Shown piece by piece: positions 27,712 to 39,190 of a DNA stretch of 64,000 nucleotides (its first letter is position 1; every line of letters begins with the position of its first letter). The notes beneath the pieces are model-generated. The model had not been told where the DNA came from. It saw only the letters and a list, made by a program, of their open reading frames with translations, and did no database searches. The stretch is from positions 7,951,501-8,015,500 of the forward strand of contig NC_068577.1 of the NCBI RefSeq assembly GCF_025698545.1, given 5' to 3'. The position numbers were made by a program, and so were the translations under genes. Source of the stretch: Gossypium raimondii. Lineage: Eukaryota; Streptophyta; Magnoliopsida; Malvales; Malvaceae.

Positions 27712-28456
27712 ATAATAGTAGTGAATTAGTTTGAGTTGCTTTGTCAACGTAATGTAGCATCACACATTCGGATCCAACGATTAAGTCGAGTGTACGGTGT
27801 TGCATAAGGGTTGGAACATTGTCTTCCGCAGAAATATTAATCATGAGTCTTGCACGTGGATGGTTTGCATGGTTAACACAAACATTTCTAGGAATAAAGG
27901 AGAAATAACACAAACATTTCTAGGAATAAAGGAGAAATAACCTTACTCTCAGGTGCATGAGGTGAGGCTTACAAAAGATGTAAATAATAACCCTCCTCCC
28001 AGACACATGGGGAAGACTTATGGAAGGTGAAAATAATGACAGTACTCTCAAAAGCATGAGGAAGATTTACAGAAGGTAATAAATTTGTGTTAACGGTATT
28101 ACCATTGACCATTATGGCATAAAGTTACATGAGGAATATAACATAAGTTATATAGATAACAATGTGGAGAATGTGAAAAACTCAACTTATATTGATAAAT
28201 AAATAAAAAGTAATACATTCTCTAAGGGAAGGAGTAAAATGAAAAACCCTTGGAACATGTATAATCATGCTAATTAGCACACTTATTGTATTATATTATC
28301 ACAAGAGAAGTAGGGAAATATAAGAGCATGTATGATGAAACATGCGTAATTCTATTATCCATTTGTGCAATACAAGGTTCATAAAATTGTTATTTTATAA
28401 AGATACTGAAAATCACATTATTGAAAGTATAAAAATGTACTAAAGAAGTTTAGTAC
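27712..28456. other. Intergenic repeats of unknown family
   Basis: Includes an exact 32-bp duplication (27875-27938). Loose ~55-bp units follow over 27940-28080, each carrying 'ctctcaggtgcatgaggtgaggctta', 'ctcccagacacatggggaagactta' or 'ctctcaaaagcatgaggaagattta'. No reading frame of interest. Its last eight bases form a target duplication of the next element. Confidence 0.6.
27875..27938. repeat. Exact 32-bp tandem duplication
   Basis: The 32-bp unit starting 'aacacaaacatttctagg' is present twice without a mismatch at 27875-27906 and 27907-27938. Confidence 0.95.
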
Positions 28457-28999
28457 TAGAGGTGTTTATGGGTTGGGTCTAAGTATAATATTAACATACT
28501 TTATACTTGCCTAAGTCCTACCTGACCCGAAATTTAGATCTACAATTTTGTCCAAACTTGCTCATATTTGCAAAAGGTTAAATCAGGCTCATTTTAGGCA
28601 CGCCCATCTTATTTTTAAATTTTATTTAAAAAAATTATTTTATTTTTAATAATTTTATACCTTTTTTTATTTATTGAAATTCTTTTATATAGTCATCTTA
28701 ACATTATTTTAATGTTTATATTAGAATCGTATTATATATTTAGTATAGATTTATTTTTTTAATGTGTACTAAATTACATAATATATAAAAATAACATAAT
28801 ATAAAATATTATAAACTTAAAACGGGTCAGGTCAGGATGGGGCCTTGAATATTCAAGCTCGAGCCTGGCCTATATTTTAAACGGGCCTATTTTTTTTGCC
28901 CAAGCCAATTTTCAGGTAAAACTTTTTTGTCCAAACCCTCCCAAATTTCAGACAAATCTTCAAAACTTGAACAAATAACCTGACCAATACACAGGTCTA
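28457..28999. mobile_element. hAT-like non-autonomous element
   Basis: 543 bp with ends TAGAGGTGTTTATGGGTTGGG and, inverted, TAGACCTGTGTATTGGTCAGG (about two thirds identical). It is flanked by TTTAGTAC (28449-28456) and ATTAGTAC (29000-29007), an 8-bp duplication with one change. The TAGRGGTGTT start is typical of plant hAT MITEs. The interior is T/A-rich with 'gggtcaggtcaggatggggcc' and 'gggcctatttt' segments. No transposase. Confidence 0.8.
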
Positions 29000-29288
29000 A
29001 TTAGTACATTCAATTAGAGTGACTATGGAAATTGAAAAGTGCAAACATCAACATGTGAAGACGTAAGGTCTTTTTTTTTTTCTTTCTTTTTAAGAAATTA
29101 AAATAAGTTTAGGGGGCAAACAAAGTCTTTTGCCCCTCAGCTTAACTTGGGTCATGTATGAATGATTTAAATTGCTCCAGTTCTTAAAATGCTATAATTG
29201 AATCTTTATAATATTATCAGTTGGAGCATTATATACATATTATTTAGATAATTTAAATATGATGTCTTAAAAAATGATAAATGATATT

Positions 29289-31934
29289 TGTCGAAACCAC
29301 TTTTATGTTTAAAAAACAAAATTTTGGTTGTCGACTTAAAAAAGAAAATTGGGAGTCGCCACCGATCTTTTATTAAGGTGTTATCGGTTCACCATTAAAA
29401 ATAAATTTTAGGTCTGCGAGATTTGAGAAAATAGGCTCGGGAGTCGGTTACGTACGAGGAAGGGTTAGCACCCTCGTAACGCTCAAAATTGGTACCGAAT
29501 CGATTGTTTAATGTCTTAGTGTCGAAACTTTGAAAAGATTTTAAAATACGATCCTTTGAAAAGAAAATTTGAGTAAAAAGAATTGGATGATGAGATTTAC
29601 TTATTTCAAAGAAATAAACCGTCACACTTAGTAAGTTAGAGTGCAACGTTTTAAATCCTTAAAATTAAATTTATCTCTTGACCTTTAAAACTCATGCATT
29701 TTGAGAAGGATATCCGATTATTTGGGTCAAATGAGAAAATCAAAACCCAGTAAGTTAGGGTTCATTTTCACAAAAATTCCTAAATATCGAACATTGCCTT
29801 TATTTTTTAAAATCCTCGTCTCAAGAAAATAACATGTCATATCCAATGCATTAGGACACAACGTGTCGAATTCTCGAGAATGGGTTTTTATTTGAAATTT
29901 GTATGTTTAAAAAAAATTCGATTATTTAGATTCGACGAGGAAAATTGAAACCCAATACGTTAGGGCTCAATTCTCTCGAGGAATCCAAACTTCGAGTATT
30001 TTGAAGATTTTTGAATAAATTGGTTTTGATACTTAAATGATATTAAACATAGTCTTTTGAACAAATAAAATGATGAAATAATAATGGTCTTTTGAACAAA
30101 TAAAACGATGAAATAATAATGTAGAATGCGAAATGGTATTCGTAAATTAAGATGCACGCTAATAAACGATAAAGAATCAATAGATATGAGCAAACAATAT
30201 AATACACGTAAGCAATTATCTCATATCATGTACAAATAATAACTAAATGAATTATTAACCAAAATTTAAAGATACAATACATAAATAATAACATTTTAGA
30301 TGAATTTTGAAGCAAATATTATATAAGAAGAAATTTAAAATATATAAAGTGATATACATACAACAATATATGTAAAATTTGAAAATGGTAAATTAAACAA
30401 AGTAAGTTTCCCAAAAGAAATAAATTATATATGTATGTAAAAGAAAATGTTGGTTTAAAACATATATACATATTTACAAGACAACTTTAAGGTAAATAAT
30501 TATAATCAAAGGAAATCTATTATATGTATGTGAGGTAAAAATAATTTTAATGAAAGTTATATCTGTATAAAAATATATAGTTTAAAATTAAATAATATAT
30601 ATTATATATGTACATATATGTATAATAAAACAGTTTCAAAATAATAGTAAATAATAAAGTAATATATATATAGACAGGTAAATAGAAATTTAATCAAATA
30701 TAATAATGATAACAATAATAAATAGTAATAAAAATAATAATAGTAAATTAATTAATAGCAAAAAATATCAATCATGACTAAATTGGAATGAAAACAGAAA
30801 TTCTGAGGCCAATCCGCAATAAATAAAAACGAAAAGGGGCCAAATCGGGTGCGCGAGGAACAAGGAGGGAGTAAAGCAGAAAATATCCCCCCCCCCAAAA
30901 AAAAACGCTGCGTTGCAGTATGGACTAAAATAAAACGAAAATCAAATTGAAGGGCGAAAATTAAAAAAGAAAAGAATCGATTTGAACAAGCCACAAAAGA
31001 GAGAGGACCATTTTCGAAAATCTCCCAACAGAGGCCAAAACGCGCGGATCCTTCCCCGGGTCGGGTCACCGCGCGGGTCTGAGGCTTCTAAACGGCGCCG
31101 TTTCAAAGCCACCATATTGGCTCCAAACGACGACGTTTTAACTCACTCAAAGACAAACAAAACCTAAAACCTAAATCATTTCTCAAAAAAACCTAAAGAA
31201 ACTCTAAGGTTTCTGCGTCGTTCTGTACTGAGGGCATGCGAACGGCTTCCGAACCTAGCCCATACTCCGATGACAACGGAGAGGGTCGGGATCTCGCTGC
31301 CAGGTACGTTCTCCTTTCTTTTCTTTTTATTGTTATATGTATATAATAAAAAATAGAAAAAAATGAAAGAACAACACCAAAAACGCAGAGAAAAAAAATA
31401 AAAAGAACCAGCTTCAAAAACTGATCTTTTGTTTTTTTGATTTCTTTTTTTTTGATACAGTATGCGTGGGTGCGTAACCCTTACAGATTCTGTTTAATGG
31501 CCTATATAGCCGAAAAGAAAATGCCGAGAAAATCAAAATCTCCAACTTTTCTTTTTTTTTACAACTGTTATCTGTCGTTTTTTGTTCGTTTCTGCTTGTT
31601 TGTTTGTCGTTCTTGCAGGTACGGCCGTACGGAGGAGCGTGGCGTGGAGGTGCGCGTGTGGGAGGCCACTGTTGCGGCTGCTGGAGCTATTGCTGCTAGG
31701 GTTTGCGTTTAGGGAATGTTTCGGGCTAGGTTGGGCTGTGTTAGGCTTTGGGCTAGGCTAGTGTTTGAATAGTTTAGGCATTGGGTTTCTGTTAATTGGA
31801 CTTTGGGTATGTAATTTTGGGTTTTTTAAATTGGGTCAATGTAATGGACATTTAGACTTTATTTATTTATTTATTCTGAAATGTATGTGGGTTTTAATAG
31901 TTGGGCTCGGGCCGGGCAAAATTTGAGTATTACA
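29289..31934. mobile_element. Solo-LTR-like unit, 2,646 bp, with target duplication
   Basis: Starts TGTCGAAACCAC and ends GAGTATTACA (TG...CA), flanked by a perfect 5-bp duplication ATATT at 29284-29288 and 31935-31939. No second LTR, primer site or pol domain is visible inside, so a solo LTR of a large gypsy-type element is the simplest reading; a compact non-coding element is possible. The segment 'gggagtcgccaccgatctttt' near its start is one I associate with cotton and other dicot LTRs. GC-rich islands at 31040-31300 and 31615-31700 probably mark promoter or leader sequence. Open frames here (30752-31712) are not genes. It appears whole as an LTR; age cannot be estimated from one copy. Confidence 0.8.
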
Positions 31935-31939
31935 ATATT

Positions 31940-32657
31940 ATTAAAATTTACGAGAGTTATTCATTTTCTTTAACAAATTAAACATAAATGATTCCATAAA
32001 ATAAATAGCGACGTGTTTAAAATTTCATCCAAATATTTTAAATATGGCATACATCATATTCTAACTAACAATTAAAACCTAAGCTAAAGAATAACCTGAT
32101 AGAAAAACTTGATGAAAACATAATTCAAAGACCTTACACTTTGATGCTGAAGGTCATTAAATTGTATGACCTTTTGTTTGATTTATGATATGTACTGTTT
32201 GCCACCTTGACAATGACTTCTAAGCTTCAATTATTCCTTTTATTATTTACGAGTATTTTAGTATTTTTATTTTAACAAAACTAATAAAAATATGGATATG
32301 ATGGAATTTAAAATGCGTCAACCATATTAGTAAACTCTTAAATTTTAATGTGTTTTATACATTTTATTTTAATATGTATAATTTATTATCTCAATACTAT
32401 AATGATAAATAATTTAATCTTAATTTTTAAATTTTAGTATGATACATATTTCATGTGTTATTATTAATTAGTTTTAAAACATATATTTTTTTGTTATTTT
32501 TAAACATGTGTTCTAAATTTATAGTTTCTAGGGGATAAGTTTAATTCCTTTAAAAATGAAAAGGTTAATGTTAAAATTATATTTTAACCCTAAAAGAAGT
32601 TATAATTCCAACTTCAGCACCCTGTGATTTGATCAGTAATTTTTATCGTCATTTCAG
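31940..32657. other. AT-rich spacer and copied P450 intron
   Basis: From about 32230 the sequence resembles the intron of the downstream P450 pseudogene (for example 'tattttagtatttttatttta', 'gtataatttattatctc'; compare 35985-36150). The left part of the partial tandem copy therefore consists of intron DNA. No gene in the first ~290 bp. Confidence 0.65.
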
Positions 32658-33200
32658 GATGAAGATGACGTATTACCCGATGGAACGGTGATAGAAACGA
32701 AAGTGGTATATGCAATCTACGGAATGGGAAGAATAGAATCCATTTGGGGAAAAGATTGCAGGGAATATAAACCAGAGAGAAGGCCAAGAGATGGCAATTA
32801 CATGAGCGAGTCAGCTTACAAGTTCTCCGCCTTCAACGGCGGTCCTCGCCTCTGTTTAGGCAAAGATTTCGCTTTTTACCGGATGAAGTTCACCGCCGCC
32901 TCCATCCTATACTGCTATACCGTGAAGGGGGTGAAAGGTCATCCTGTTGCACCTAAAGGCTAAACTTGCTTTGATGATTTTCTTTTATTGAAGGTTTATT
33001 TACAAAATTAACCCCAAAACTAAGTTGCTTTATTCCCTATCAATTATGAATTAAGAACATGGCGCATGTCATGTTCTCATTGGCCAGAATTGGGTTTTAA
33101 AGTAAAATAATGCAAAATTAAAAGTTTAGATATTTAGAGGATCAATTTTACATAAACTTTTATAACTGTTCAACTCTGTATCTCTGTTTTTAGAGATTTG
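32658..33200 (+). pseudogene. Partial tandem copy of CYP86B1-like last exon
   Basis: After an AG acceptor at 32656-32657 the sequence encodes DEDDVLPDGTVIETKVVYAI then GMGRIESIWGKDCREYKPER, SESAYKFSAFNGGPRLCLGK and DFAFYRMKFTAAS, the end of a CYP86-family P450 with an intact heme-binding FNGGPRLCLG. It stops early after VAPKG, so the final ~25 residues seen at 36770-36866 are missing. No upstream exon exists. Sequence after the stop still matches the 3' flank of the main copy (compare 33040-33190 with 37045-37225). It is a duplicated tail, not a gene. Confidence 0.88.
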
Positions 33201-33535
33201 AAGATACTAAGAAGATTATGATGAATAGAACTATCTTCAATATCTTTTTACATACAAGAGAAAAGAAAAGAAAAACTTTCCTAACCTCCTAACTGACTCA
33301 CTAATTCTTTACACAAAGTATAAAGACATCAACTCATTTTAAATTTAGATTATTACTACTTTTTCTTATAAAATTATTTTACGCTTTTTGAAGCCGTTCC
33401 TTCTAACAATATTGTTTTCATTGTCCATTACATCCCACTCTTCTTGTTATTAGATTTTAAGTTGCTTTTAAACTACTTGCTGGAGTTGGATAGACTCTTG
33501 TTGATCCTTTACCATCTTTTCAACAAGCCCACATG
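33201..33535. other. Intergenic, no gene seen
   Basis: AT-rich sequence between the partial P450 copy and a hAT-like repeat. 33420-33535 ('cttgttattagattttaagttgctttaaact...tgttgatcctt') resembles 38440-38525, the flank 3' of the main P450 copy. The duplicated segment may therefore extend to here. Confidence 0.5.
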
Positions 33536-34117
33536 TAGGGGTGTTCAGCCGGTTAACCGACCCAAAATAACATTAACCGAATTAACCAACCTTTCAAACT
33601 TTTTAACCGTTAACCAAACTAATTTAAAAAAAAATTTAACCGAACGGAATTTTTTCAATTAATTCGGTCGGTTAACCGAATTAACCGAAAACTATATATT
33701 TTTTTATTTTTGGTTAAAAATTAACCAAATTAATCGAATTAACCGAATTACCCGGATTAATCGAATTACCCACATTAACTGAAAATTATATGTTTTTTAT
33801 TTTAATTTATTAAATTATTTGTAATTTTTATGATTAGGTTGGGTTGAGTAATTGGGTTGGGTCGGATACTTGGGTTTAGATTGGGTTTAAGTGAATAGTG
33901 GGTCTATTTATATATTATAATTTTATTTATTAATTTTTTCAGTTAAACCGAAGAAATTAGGTTAACCGATTAGTTTTGAACCGAATTAACCATTAACCGA
34001 AAAATCAAAAAATAATTAACCAACCCCAACCAAAAAAATTTAGTTAACTGACCGATTAACCAAATTCAACCGATTAACTAAATTTTTTCAATTTTATCCG
34101 AATTTTGCATACCCCTA
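33536..34117. mobile_element. hAT-like MITE with TTAACCGAATTAACCG repeats
   Basis: Ends TAGGGGTGTTCAGCCGG and, inverted, TAGGGGTATGCAAAATTCGG. The interior has many copies of 'ttaaccgaattaaccgaa', a pattern common to plant hAT MITEs. I could not find a convincing 8-bp target duplication, so the exact edges are tentative. Confidence 0.65.
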
Positions 34118-34218
34118 TCGAATTGCATGCCAATAAAAGGCATAGGCATACCTTATAAAAAAAACGCAGTGTCTTTCGCTATGCAAAATCAGCTTAATTT
34201 TCCTATCATCTCAAAACC

Positions 34219-36869
34219 ATGACGATCAACCCTAATACCAACCTAAATTCCTCCGACAACGATGACAATTTTGCCGGAATATTTGTTTCTCGGTGGTTGT
34301 TTTTCTTACATCTTCATATCGTAGAGCTTATCCTTGCCCTTATAGTCTTCATTGCTATACATTACTTGAGGCAGAAACGACGTTGATATCCGGTCTCCGG
34401 TCCGATCTTTTTGAGCTGATTTCCCACGTAGTTTGCCAGCAGAATGGAACTTTTTTGTTTATAGGTCCATGGTTTAGTAGCCTAAGTTTCGTGGTCACTG
34501 CCGATCCTAGGAATCTTGAGCATGTTTTCAAGACCAAGTTCTCCGTTTACCCCAAAGGACCTTCTTTTCGCGAAAATGTTGGCGACCTCCTCGGCGACGG
34601 GTTATTCAGTGCCGACGACGAAACTTGGCGACGTCAGAGGAAAGCGGCGAGCACCGAGTTTCATTCGGCTAAGTTCCGGCGGTTAACCACCGAGTCATCG
34701 GTGGAGCTCGTCCACGCTAGGCTGTTATCTGTCTTAGAAAATGCCACAAACAAATCGATCCCCATAGAACTCCAAGATATCCTATTGAGATTAACGCTCA
34801 ATAACATTTGCATTATAGCCCTTGGGGGTCGACCCTGGGTGCTTAATCCCCGAGTTGCCCAACATACCGTTCGCTAAAGCGCTCGAGGACGCGACGGAGG
34901 TGACGGCGCTCAGGTTTGTGACCCCGACATGGGTGTGGAAAACCATGAAGTGCCTTGATTTGGGGTCGGAAAAGAAGCTGAAAAAGTTGATAAAGGACGT
35001 CGATGAATTCGCCAAGAAAGTTATCGAAACGAGGAAGAAGGAGCTGTCAGTGTCACTACGGCAAGGATCAGATTTGTTGACGGTGTTTATGGCGTCCAAA
35101 GACGAGGAGGGGAAGCCATTTTCCGATAAGTTTTTGCGAGATATCTGCGTGAACTTCATACTGGCCAGCAGAGATACTTCGGCGGTGGCGTTGAGCTGGT
35201 TTTTTTTGGTTGGTAGGAAAGAACCCGAGGGTGGAAGAAAAAATTGTAGCAGAGATTAGCGGGATTGTTAAGGAAAGGGAAGAGATAAAAAATGGCGAAT
35301 TGATATTTAAAGCGGAGGAGATAAAGAAGATGGATTACTTACAAGCTGCATTATCAGAGGCTCTCAGATTGTATCCTTCTGTACCTGTTGATCTGAAGGA
35401 GGTAATTCTTTTTCCCGAATCCGGTACACCATGTTTGCTTCATACCCAGTTTTTTCTTAAATTAAATACTAAAATTATATGCATTAACCATTTTCCTTTA
35501 ATTATAAACTTTAACATTTTCGATATAGTTTTGATTATCATCACTTTTTTATTGGGTTGAATGAATTTCTGGGTTTTAAATTAGATTTTTAGGTAGTAGT
35601 ATTTTGGATTTTGGTGACACCTGATTTGTTGGAGTAGCTGAGAAGCAATTAAATTACTATGGATTGATTGATACCAACTTATTCACTCGCTTCTATCAAA
35701 ATTATTTGTTTAAACCAACTCAATCATATTTTTATTATTTTATATTTAATAAACCTTTTGGTAAGCTGATGTCACGAAATAGGTGTATTTAATATTATTT
35801 TTAAGAAATATTTTGAGATCCTTTTACAGAAAAAGTGCTTCTCTAAGTTAAAATAGACTCCAAAGCATTTTTAAGAAGAATTCTTAAACTAAGCTTTAAT
35901 AGACTATTAATCTAATTAAGGACACCAACTCAGTTATGAAATTTATGAAAATATTCTTTTGTAATTAAAATAAATTATATTATTTATGGGTATTTTAGTA
36001 TTTTATTTTAAAAAACAATAAAAATATGAATATTATGGGATTTAAACTGCATCAATCGGATTAATAAATCTTAAAATTTAACACTCAATAAAAATTTCAT
36101 TTTAATGTATTTTAAATTTATTTTAATATATACAATTTATTATCTCTATCAGCTATATATATTAATAATGCATTTGATTGAGTTTGTAACTTAGTGTGAG
36201 TTTGGATGAGCGGTGCATTTTCTTGTTATTAGTGTAAAAACAACGGTGGCAATGAGATTAGATATTCTAGCGTAAGACAAAGAGTAATGTAAACGCACCG
36301 CAAGGCCTATTGATTGAACATTATAATGAAATTAGATATTGTACCATATTTCCTGTGTTATTAATTAGTTTCAAATTATTTTTAAATACATTTGTGTTCT
36401 AAAGTATATACACTTTTTGGGCAGAGGTAAAATTATAAGTTTAGCACCCTGTGATTTGCTCAGTAATTTTTATCTTTATTCAGGTTGTTGAAGACGACGT
36501 ATTACCCGATGGAACGGTGATAAAGACAGGAACGAAAGTAATATATGCAATCTACGCAATGGGAAGAATAGAATCCATTTGGAGAAAAGATTGCAGAGAA
36601 TATAAACCTGAGAGATGGCTAAGAGATGGCAATTACATGAGCGAGTCAGCTTACAAGTTCTTCACCTTCAACAGCGGTCCTCGCCTCTGTTAGGCAAAGA
36701 TTTCGCTTTTTACCAGATGAAGTTCACTGCCGCCTCCATCCTATACCGCTACACCGTGAAAGGTCATCCTGTTGCACCCAAGATTGCTTTGACAATGTAC
36801 ATGAAGTATGGGCTTATGGTGAACCTCATCAACCGCCACGAATCAGGGCTCCACGAGTACCTCAAATGA
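34219..36869 (+). pseudogene. CYP86B1-like fatty acid hydroxylase pseudogene
   Basis: Two exons as in CYP86B genes: 34219-35401 and 36484-36869. CYP86B1 is an ER very-long-chain fatty acid omega-hydroxylase for suberin. Visible are an N-terminal membrane helix, GLRSDLFELISHVVCQQNGT, FSADDETWRRQRKAAS, the I-helix ASRDTSAVALSW, EALRLYPSVPVD (ExxR) and FNSGPRLC. Breaks: after LRQKRR (34387) about 14 codons including the usual proline-rich hinge are missing and the frame stops at TGA; an extra G in GGGGG near 34825; an extra T in the T-run near 35207; one T short at CTCTGTTAG (36689), which places a stop in the heme-binding loop. Three of the four lie in homopolymers, so assembly error cannot be excluded for those; the hinge deletion is a real difference. 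A Tourist-like fragment sits in the intron. Confidence 0.85.
36194..36305. mobile_element. Tourist-like MITE remnant in the P450 intron
   Basis: Starts TTA|GTGTGAGTTTGGATGAGCGGTGC and runs to 'gtaaacgcaccgc', where the expected inverted end (CATCCAAACTCACAC) is lost. Its left end resembles the complete 118-bp element at 43770-43887. Confidence 0.6.
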
Positions 36870-37414
36870 AAGAGATAAGCTTCAATGGTGGATTTGATTA
36901 TTTATTTATTTATTTATTGAAGGTTTATTTATAAAAGTAATGCCAAAATTAAATTGCTTTTTTCACTTATATTCTTAAAGTTTTTTTTTTCAAAATACAA
37001 TATCTAAACTATCAATTTCTTCTTTTTTTTTTTCAAGAAAGAGTACGAATTAAGAACATGCCGCATGTCATGTTCGGCTAGAATTGGGTTTTAAAGTAAA
37101 TTAATGCAAAATTAAAAGTTTAAATATTTAAATATCACTTTTGATAAAAAAACTTTTAATACTTAAATAAAAATTCTACAGTTTGAGGATAAATTTTGCA
37201 TAAACTTTTATAACTATTCAACTATGTATCTCTATTGTGTTGTACTCACTCTTTTAGATATTTGAAAATCATATCCATACTTGTATGTCAAAATATAAAG
37301 CTTCACTTAGACGGTCCAAGTTAAATCTGGATTATTCAAATATTATTTTGAATTACATCTATTTTATGATTTTTAAAGATTAATTTTTCGAAGTTCATGA
37401 TTGTATCTCTTAAT
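36870..37414. other. 3' flank of the P450 pseudogene, duplicated upstream
   Basis: AT-rich, with a (TTTA)n run at ~36900 and a T-run at ~37020. 37045-37225 matches 33040-33190, showing that the duplication extends about 350 bp past the stop codon. Confidence 0.7.
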
Positions 37415-38379
37415 TAGGGCTGAGCAAAACTTGTTTCGACTCAAAAAAAATCTAATTTATATTTTTACTACCCCAAACTCCCACACCTCTTTACTTTCTC
37501 TCAAAACTTGTACTCCCCTACCATCCCTCCCACCCCCCCAAATTTTTTTTAATATTTCCCCTCACAATCTTACTCCCTCAACCGCTCAAACTTTTTATTT
37601 TTTCCCAAAACTTTTATTCCCCTCCTATCCCACCCCCTTCTACCCAAACCCATCATCCCCCCCAATTTATTTGGAATATTACCCCCCAAATTTTACTCCC
37701 TCAACCCTAAAACCTTTTATTTTCCCCTAAACTTTTAATTCTTAACTTTTACCCCAAATCAATAATTAAAATCATCCAAAAATATTCTCTAAATCTAAAT
37801 AGTAATAATTTTATTTATATCTACTATTTATATTATTAAATTAAATTCCACATCTTGTACTATTTTATTATTGAATTGTTTAATCATATTGAGTCTTTAT
37901 AATTTTTGTTAAAATTGAATTATTGATGATGCTATAAAATTAGTGTTAAAATTTTACGTTGGTATCAATTTTACATTTTATCTTAAGATAACTTTTATTA
38001 AAAATGATATTTTTACATTTAATATATTTTTTAATTTCAAAATACATAGTGGCAAGAATTAGAAGATAATTGAAGCAACTAAGTAAGCAAAGAAGCTAAC
38101 CTATATATAAAAGATTAATAAATAAATTATGAGGGAATGAAAGTTAATAACAAATTTGATTACGTTGGGCAAATTTAATTACTTTAGGTGACAATGATTA
38201 CAAGTACCCAAAATCTTTTTTTTTTTAAATTTAACTTGAACAAATATATTCGATTCAAATTTCATCTCACTCGACTCAAAAAAATTTCAAATCAAATTAG
38301 AATGATAAAATAGGATTCGTAAACTCGATTAACTCAAAATTATTTCATTCGATTCGATTTGAACGAACACTCACCCTTA
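37415..38379. mobile_element. hAT-like non-autonomous element with C/T-rich core
   Basis: 965 bp with ends TAGGGCTGAGCAAAAC and, inverted, TAAGGGTGAGTGTTCG. It is flanked by CTCTTAAT (37407-37414) and CTCCTAAT (38380-38387), an 8-bp duplication with one change. The left interior (37480-37740) is a strongly C/T-biased loose tandem of ~150 bp ('tactccctcaaccgctcaaactttt' / 'tactccctcaaccctaaaacctttt'). No coding capacity. Confidence 0.75.
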
Positions 38380-39190
38380 CTCCTAATAAAGTTATTTTCA
38401 AGATTTAAACCTAAATATATGTTTTGGCATCCAACACTTATTAATAGGTTTTAAGTTACTTCTAAATTTCTTGTTCGAGTTGCTTGGAGTCTAAATTGGA
38501 TAGACTCAAGTTGTTGATCCTTCATTAACAAGCTAGGCTGACATGGGATCTCCTAGGTAGATGATGATGAAGGTATATAACACAAATGCTACGATTTGGT
38601 CCTCCGAGCGTGTGTACATAATCAGTTTGATAGAATGCACTTTTTAGTGTGTTATGTTTCGGGTTCAAATGTGTGGAAATATATTTGAAAGTGACAAAAC
38701 CTTGAGGAACTTGCAAGTACTCAAAGAGAACAATTCCGAATTATGTACTCGAGGCTTGGTGGGGCGGATCATGACAGTTAATGAAGCAAAATACATGGAT
38801 TAGACTAATACATGCAGCGCTCCTGCAGAAAAACCTATCTATTTATCATCTAATGATATCAGGGCTTACAAAAAATGAACTAGTAAGTGGTGTGCTGTAA
38901 TCCAACTTAAATCTTAATCATAACAAAGCACAGTGCAGAGTTATGATACATATTCTATAGAAACATGAGACTTGTCATAATAGACATAGTAACACAAATC
39001 TTAGTCCAGGTATAGATCGTAGAAAATACGGAAATAGTACGCAGAAGTAACTTAGCCAACAACATGTCCTCAACAGTATCTCCATTTGAAAATTGAAATT
39101 ATTCCCAACAAAACATTGTTTCATTATCAGAACCAGAGTTTGTAAGGTGATTGCTTAGTATATATCTAGGTGAAGGAAAATCACCTCATT
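38380..39190. other. Intergenic, 3' of the HD-domain gene
   Basis: No gene or repeat family was recognised. The part near 39100-39190 is the likely 3' UTR of the minus-strand HD gene. 38440-38525 shares the 'taggttttaagtta...gttgttgatccttca' segment with 33440-33520. Confidence 0.5.

Noticed and set aside
30752-31712. Several open frames of 61-105 codons
   Set aside because: They fall inside a solo-LTR-like unit, overlap on both strands and show no protein family.
33536-34117. 8-bp target duplication for the TTAACCG-rich element
   Set aside because: Flanks CCCACATG and TCGAATTG do not match, so only the ends support the hAT assignment.
37401-37730. 109-codon proline-rich open frame
   Set aside because: It arises from the C/T-biased repeat core of a hAT-like element and has no conserved domain.
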